Source of the DNA: Erythrobacter sp.
GTDB taxonomy: Bacteria > Pseudomonadota > Alphaproteobacteria > Sphingomonadales > Sphingomonadaceae
NCBI RefSeq assembly: GCF_030066995.1
Contig: NZ_JASJAP010000001.1
Coordinates: 1,099,230-1,163,229, forward strand
Direction of reading: 5' to 3'
DNA length: 64,000 nt
Positions 63,543-64,000 of this stretch are shown piece after piece; the first letter of the stretch is position 1, and every line of letters starts with the position of its first letter. Made by a program: the position numbers and the translations under genes. The notes under the pieces were generated by a model. The model saw only the letters and a program-made list of their open reading frames with translations. It was not told the origin of the DNA and made no database searches.

Positions 63543-64000
63543 CGACCATGGCCTCCTTTACCGCCGCTTTGGCCGCTGCTTCACTGATATCGGCGCCCGC
63601 CAAGCGAGCGACAATATCGCGCGCGGCGTCGGCCGCCACATTCTCGATCTCAGTCATGGCACTCGCGCGCGCCGCTTCGATCTGAGCCTCGGCTTCGGCC
63701 AGTTTGGCGTCGAGCCGCGCTTGCGCTTCGGACAGCTTGGCCTCGCTGCTCGCTGCCGCTTTCGTCTTGGCCTCCGCGACAAGCGCCTGGGCTTCTGCAC
63801 GGTTTTCGTTCTCGCGAAGCCGCCATTCCTCTTCCTGCGTGTCCGCCGCGTTGCGCGCCGCCTTGGCAGCCGCCAAGTCGTCGGCAATCTGCTTGTCACG
63901 AAGTTCGACCGTTCCCATGACCTTGGGGACCATGCCCCGACCGACGAGGAAATACGTGATCCCGAAGAACACCGCGAGCCAGAAGAGCTGGCTGGAGAAC
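63535..64000 (-). CDS. ATP synthase F0 subunit b' (partial)
   Basis: The frame is open to the window edge, reading upstream as SQLFWLAVFFGITYFLVGRG, which is the membrane helix of subunit b'. The following helix is rich in Ala/Glu (AKAARNAADTQEEEWRLREN) and ends AVKEAMVDA. The paired b and b' genes are typical of photosynthetic and alphaproteobacterial F-ATPases. Subunits c and a should lie beyond 64000. Confidence 0.9.
   Translation of the reverse strand, partial: FSSQLFWLAVFFGITYFLVGRGMVPKVMGTVELRDKQIADDLAAAKAARNAADTQEEEWRLRENENRAEAQALVAEAKTKAAASSEAKLSEAQARLDAKLAEAEAQIEAARASAMTEIENVAADAARDIVARLAGADISEAAAKAAVKEAMVDA

Overview
The window is a high-GC chromosomal segment from an alphaproteobacterium, most likely Sphingomonadales and probably Erythrobacteraceae-like. 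The grounds are split ATP synthase subunits b and b', a CP4-type (class II) EPSP synthase, a TIGR02300-type acidic protein, the clusters ffh-rpsP-rimM-trmD-rplS and rpsF-rpsR-rplI, a TonB-dependent receptor, and several intergenic palindrome families of the kind found in this order. Family assignments come from reading motifs by eye; no database search was run.

Layout. 1-5.1 kb: a TonB receptor tail, a Spy/CpxP-like periplasmic protein, bamD, an outer-membrane barrel and a conserved HTH-like protein. 5.3-7.7 kb: a small accessory patch of visibly lower GC with an orphan HTH antitoxin-like gene, an unknown 321-aa gene and a TacA/TacT-type toxin-antitoxin pair with a palindromic operator. 8-15.2 kb: lepA, then two tandem PAS-GGDEF-EAL-PilZ proteins, the first with a degraded EAL domain. 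15.4-18.1 kb: a Pseudomonas-like medium-chain PHA pair (phaC, phaZ). 18.1-27 kb: catabolic and hydrolase genes, plus a rimB-rimK pair in which both genes carry disabling lesions. 26.8-35.2 kb: dnaN, fabG, a frameshifted acetyltransferase, fabD, a divergent peptidoglycan-recycling pair (ldcA, mpl) and the ribosomal operon rpsF-rpsR-rplI. 35.2-45.4 kb: sulfotransferase-like and PKHD hydroxylase genes, AMP nucleosidase, a membrane chemoreceptor-like protein, and a tightly packed minus-strand run ending in asd. 45.5-54.8 kb: a dehalogenase-like hydrolase, a DPP-IV peptidase and the ffh-rpsP-rimM-(three extra genes)-trmD-rplS cluster. 54.9-64 kb: tRNA-Ala(GGC), aroA-orf-cmk, an acyltransferase, rpsA, gloB, a quinone oxidoreductase, and atpF with its partial b' partner.

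The most unusual material is structural. At least seven families of short palindromic elements are scattered through the window. One sits in frame inside trmD and adds about 31 codons, in the manner of Rickettsia palindromic elements. Two housekeeping genes carry ghost copies of their own ends next to such elements. Downstream of lepA lies an 18-codon copy of the LepA C-terminus, protein-identical but differing at 18 of 57 bases, all synonymous. Upstream of ffh lies a 62-bp copy of the ffh start with its own ribosome-binding site, forming a leader ORF that stops on the ffh start codon. These look like scars of allelic replacement and element insertion at gene borders. A strong rplI terminator hairpin also overlaps the start codon of the next gene.
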